Shown here in pieces: positions 61,485 to 64,000 of a stretch of DNA of 64,000 nt (positions within the stretch are counted from its first letter, which is position 1; the number at the start of each line of letters is the position of its first letter). Both the position numbers and the translations under genes were made by a program. Origin of the DNA: Porites lobata (lineage: Eukaryota > Cnidaria > Anthozoa > Scleractinia > Poritidae); contig CALNXK010000046.1 in assembly GCA_942486035.1 (NCBI GenBank), forward strand, positions 2,693,501-2,757,500, in the 5' to 3' direction. The notes under the pieces are model-generated. The model did not search any database. It saw nothing but the letters and a program-made list of their open reading frames with translations, and was not told the origin of the DNA.

Positions 61485-62774
61485 ATGCAACTAGCAACGT
61501 TCTTTCTTTTTTGTGCATGTTGGCTTCATGTTCGAGCACAAACAGTGTCAACTAAGTATGGAGATATCGAGGGTCTCGTGACTTCGTATCCGAATGCCTC
61601 TGGTCGGCGTTCAAATCTGTCAGCAAATTTCTTGGCGTTCCTTTCGCCGCTCCACCAACTGGAGAGCTAAGGTTTAAAGCCCCCAAACCGCCAAAAGAAT
61701 GGAAACCAAACGTCTATTCGGCTAAGACACATGGAAGCGTCTGCTTTCAGTCCAAACTTTCCGAACACTTTATCAAGCCTTTTACTGCAAATTTCACTTT
61801 CAGCGAGGATTGCTTATATCTTGATATCTACAGCCCGAACATCAGCCTCAGTTTGCCAGTGATGGTTTACATTCACGGTGGAGGTTACCTTATGGGAACA
61901 GCGATCATTTCTCCAAGCGATATACTGGCTCTCCAGGGAGTGGTGGTGGTCATTATCCAGTATCGTCTTGGTCCCTTTGGTTTCTTGACGACCGGTGATT
62001 CAGCGGCGCCTGGTAACTATGGAATGTTGGATCAAGTGGAAGCACTGAAGTGGATCAATGAAAACATTATGAATTTTGGCGGGAATCCCAACAAGGTCAC
62101 GATATTTGGAGAGAGCGCTGGAGGATCCAGCGTGAGTCTCCATCTTCTATCTCCTCTGTCACGTGATCTTTTTCATCAGGCCATTGCAGAGAGCGGTGTA
62201 GATTTAAGTTCCTTTGCGGTTCAGCCAACGTCTGTTGGTCTTCCGGTCGCTAGGGAGCTTGCACAAAAACTAAACTGTGGTGCAAGCGACCACAACACAA
62301 TGGTTTCCTGCATACACAACAAAAGAGCTTCAGACATACAGAAAGCCTCAGAGTCAATCAAATTTGACTTCTCTAATTATCTCTACTGGGCACCGGTTGT
62401 AGACAAGTACTTCCTTCTTGATACACCCCAAAGTTTGAGGAAAAAGAAAGATTTCAAGCAAGTACCACTTATTATCGCCTTTACAAGTCACGAGGGGGCG
62501 ACATCTCTTGTAGATACAGTGGAACCCCGCCTTACGACCACCCCGTTTATAAGACCACCTCGTTATTACGGCCATATTCTTTTATTATTTTGAAGACCCC
62601 GTTAATGCGACCACCTCGTTATTACGACCAGGATTTTATGGCCCAACGGTGGTCGCATTAACGGGGTTCCAATGTATGGTCAACTATTCTTTTGGGCTGA
62701 TGGAGAGCTTGGACAACGGAGTCAGTCCGACTTTTTTTCAAATCATTTTTAAGCAAGTTTGCTCAAGGTCAAGG
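61485..62774 (+). pseudogene. Esterase copy B3, frameshifted and interrupted by a MITE
   Basis: Signal peptide MQLATFFLFCACWLHVRA is followed by the same +2 frameshift as in B2. The nucleophile elbow is GESAGG. At 62517-62674 a small transposon splits the exon. It has no donor and no exon 2. Confidence 0.85.
62517..62674. mobile_element. Pogo-like MITE inside esterase B3
   Basis: Starts CAGTGGAACCCCGCCTTACG and ends CGCATTAACGGGGTTCCAATG, flanked by TA on both sides (62515-62516 and 62675-62676). Length 158 bp. The same site is empty in B2. Confidence 0.8.
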
Positions 62775-64000
62775 GTTCGATCCTCCTGCTTTGATTGAGA
62801 GGGAAGCAAAATAATAATAATGATAATTATAATAATTATTATGGTAATATTAATTATAATGGTTTATTTAAAGTACAGCCTCGTTAATACGGTCACCAAT
62901 GGGCAAAAAAAATTTGGCCGTGTTAGCGGGTGACCGTATTAACGAGGGTTTTTTTTTTTACAAGAAAATCAGGGGCGGATCCAGGATCTTTTTTAAGAGG
63001 GGGTGCACTCGTCTCTTGCTCTACTTCAACACCAATAAACCACATAGTTTTTTTTTGCAGAATACCAGTTGTATCAGAAAACTGCATGTCATCTCAGGGG
63101 AAGGTGGGTGGGGGGGCACCCCTGCACCCCCCCCCTAGATCCGCCCCTGGAAATGTATGGTCGTTTTGCCGGGCGGCCAAAAAAAAGTGGCCGTAATAAT
63201 GAGGTGGCCGTAAGAAGGGGTTCACTGCATCCATAAACTAAAAATACGGCTCTTTATCTGTGACTTACTAATACCGATAACCTAACCTACTAATCTACTC
63301 ATCAATTGGTTATAAATTATCATTACTACAAAACTATGAACAGTGAAAAGATAATAAAACGACTAGTTCCAAAATTAAAGAAAAGCTAGTGAAAAAGAAA
63401 AACTAATGAAAAGGTCGGCTTAGCTTTAAGGTTGCTTGTCAACTGACTCTTAACATGACTAAATTCTGGGGAGTTCCAAATATGGTGTGGTATCGCATTG
63501 AAAACATTTGGCAGTGCTGTCTTGGAAGGTACCTGATTGCGTCTACTTTCTGCTCAATCTGTGCTTTATACTCAGTTGTGACTACGATTTTATTTTGTAA
63601 AACTATAATTGTTCAAAAAGAAGCGACTTTAAAACATTTAGCCATAAAAAATTGCGAAAAAAACGTTTCTTAAAAACATTTAAAAAAGTTTAAAAACATA
63701 CTACGTTTCGACGTTCTCAGCTGTCATTATCAAGTACAAAATGCAGGATGAATGTTTTATAAATGCAAGAAAAACAATAGCTCATTAAAAAGAAAAGTAA
63801 CATATAAAAAATATGTTACAAATTTTAAAACAGAGCGTTTAGCACTGATTGAGTCACTCTGAGTGTTAAGTCTAGGCCTCAGTTCAGTTTGATGAATAGG
63901 ATTTACGAGGCGGTCAAATTTGCCATGGCACTTACTGAGAACGCGAAATTGATCCTCACTAAGAAGATGTATGTCACCGTGCGCTTCTAAAAAATGTTTA
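62775..64000. repeat. Repeat-rich sequence after B3
   Basis: Colinear with 36527-37775: AT-rich microsatellite, the CCTCGTTAATACGG MITE with nested hAT-like MITE (about 62970-63150), a conserved AT-rich block, and the retroelement-like tail at 63660-64000. No gene; the unit continues past the window. Confidence 0.55.

Overview
The window looks like animal nuclear DNA, most likely from a cnidarian such as a stony coral. Its genes have introns. The host DNA is AT-rich and full of short inverted-repeat transposons, and the left edge carries the start of a Mutator-like transposase-domain protein of a type common in cnidarian genomes. The species is an inference; nothing here identifies it directly.

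The host part (1-12612 and 34438-64000) is a tandem array of secreted type-B carboxylesterase (cholinesterase-like) genes, repeated in units of about 12-13 kb. Each unit holds a B-type copy and an A-type copy. The A-type genes (8175-11043, 41942-44784, 53586-57108) have two exons, a signal peptide, a catalytic Ser-Glu-His arrangement and a hydrophobic C-terminal tail that suggests a GPI anchor. A1 and A2 are open; A3 has a nonsense codon. The B-type copies (35397, 48006, 61485) are frameshifted, lack the second exon and are pseudogenes. A fourth remnant lies at 4352-4428. Between them lie promoters shared by the copies, pogo-like elements, hAT-like and foldback elements, microsatellites and other repeats.

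One unit is interrupted by a complete Maverick/Polinton (adintovirus-like) element at 12613-34437. It has 252-bp terminal inverted repeats and a 6-bp target duplication, TCCGGC. From left to right it carries: protein-primed DNA polymerase B (minus strand); a pair of related basic proteins (plus); a long minus-strand block of virion genes (PLA2-like protein, small basic and zinc proteins, core-like peptides, packaging ATPase, adenain-like protease, major capsid, GGT(I/L)FG-repeat protein, penton-like minor capsid, integrase with chromodomain, GRF zinc-finger protein); and a right arm of spliced accessory genes. Nearly every minus-strand gene has its own TATA box about 35-70 bp upstream. Divergent promoters share a CTCTCCACCAATC motif. 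The TIRs supply polyadenylation signals for both outward-facing transcription units. Protease, capsid and integrase each carry one in-frame stop and one small core peptide is frameshifted, so this copy is young but already decaying.

The most unusual part is 31854-34179. One 5' exon with a start codon and a consensus splice donor is followed by at least fourteen candidate 3' splice acceptors. Every one opens the same reading phase and runs to its own stop, often a stop lying inside the next acceptor. This predicts a family of proteins with one common N terminus and many alternative C termini, made by acceptor choice. Some of these C termini are related to each other (zinc-ribbon-like pair; a CHWI series). 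A neighbouring unit predicts a spliced SLOG-domain (nucleotide-binding) protein whose intron contains another whole gene. A third unit, on the minus strand, has a 77-nt intron.
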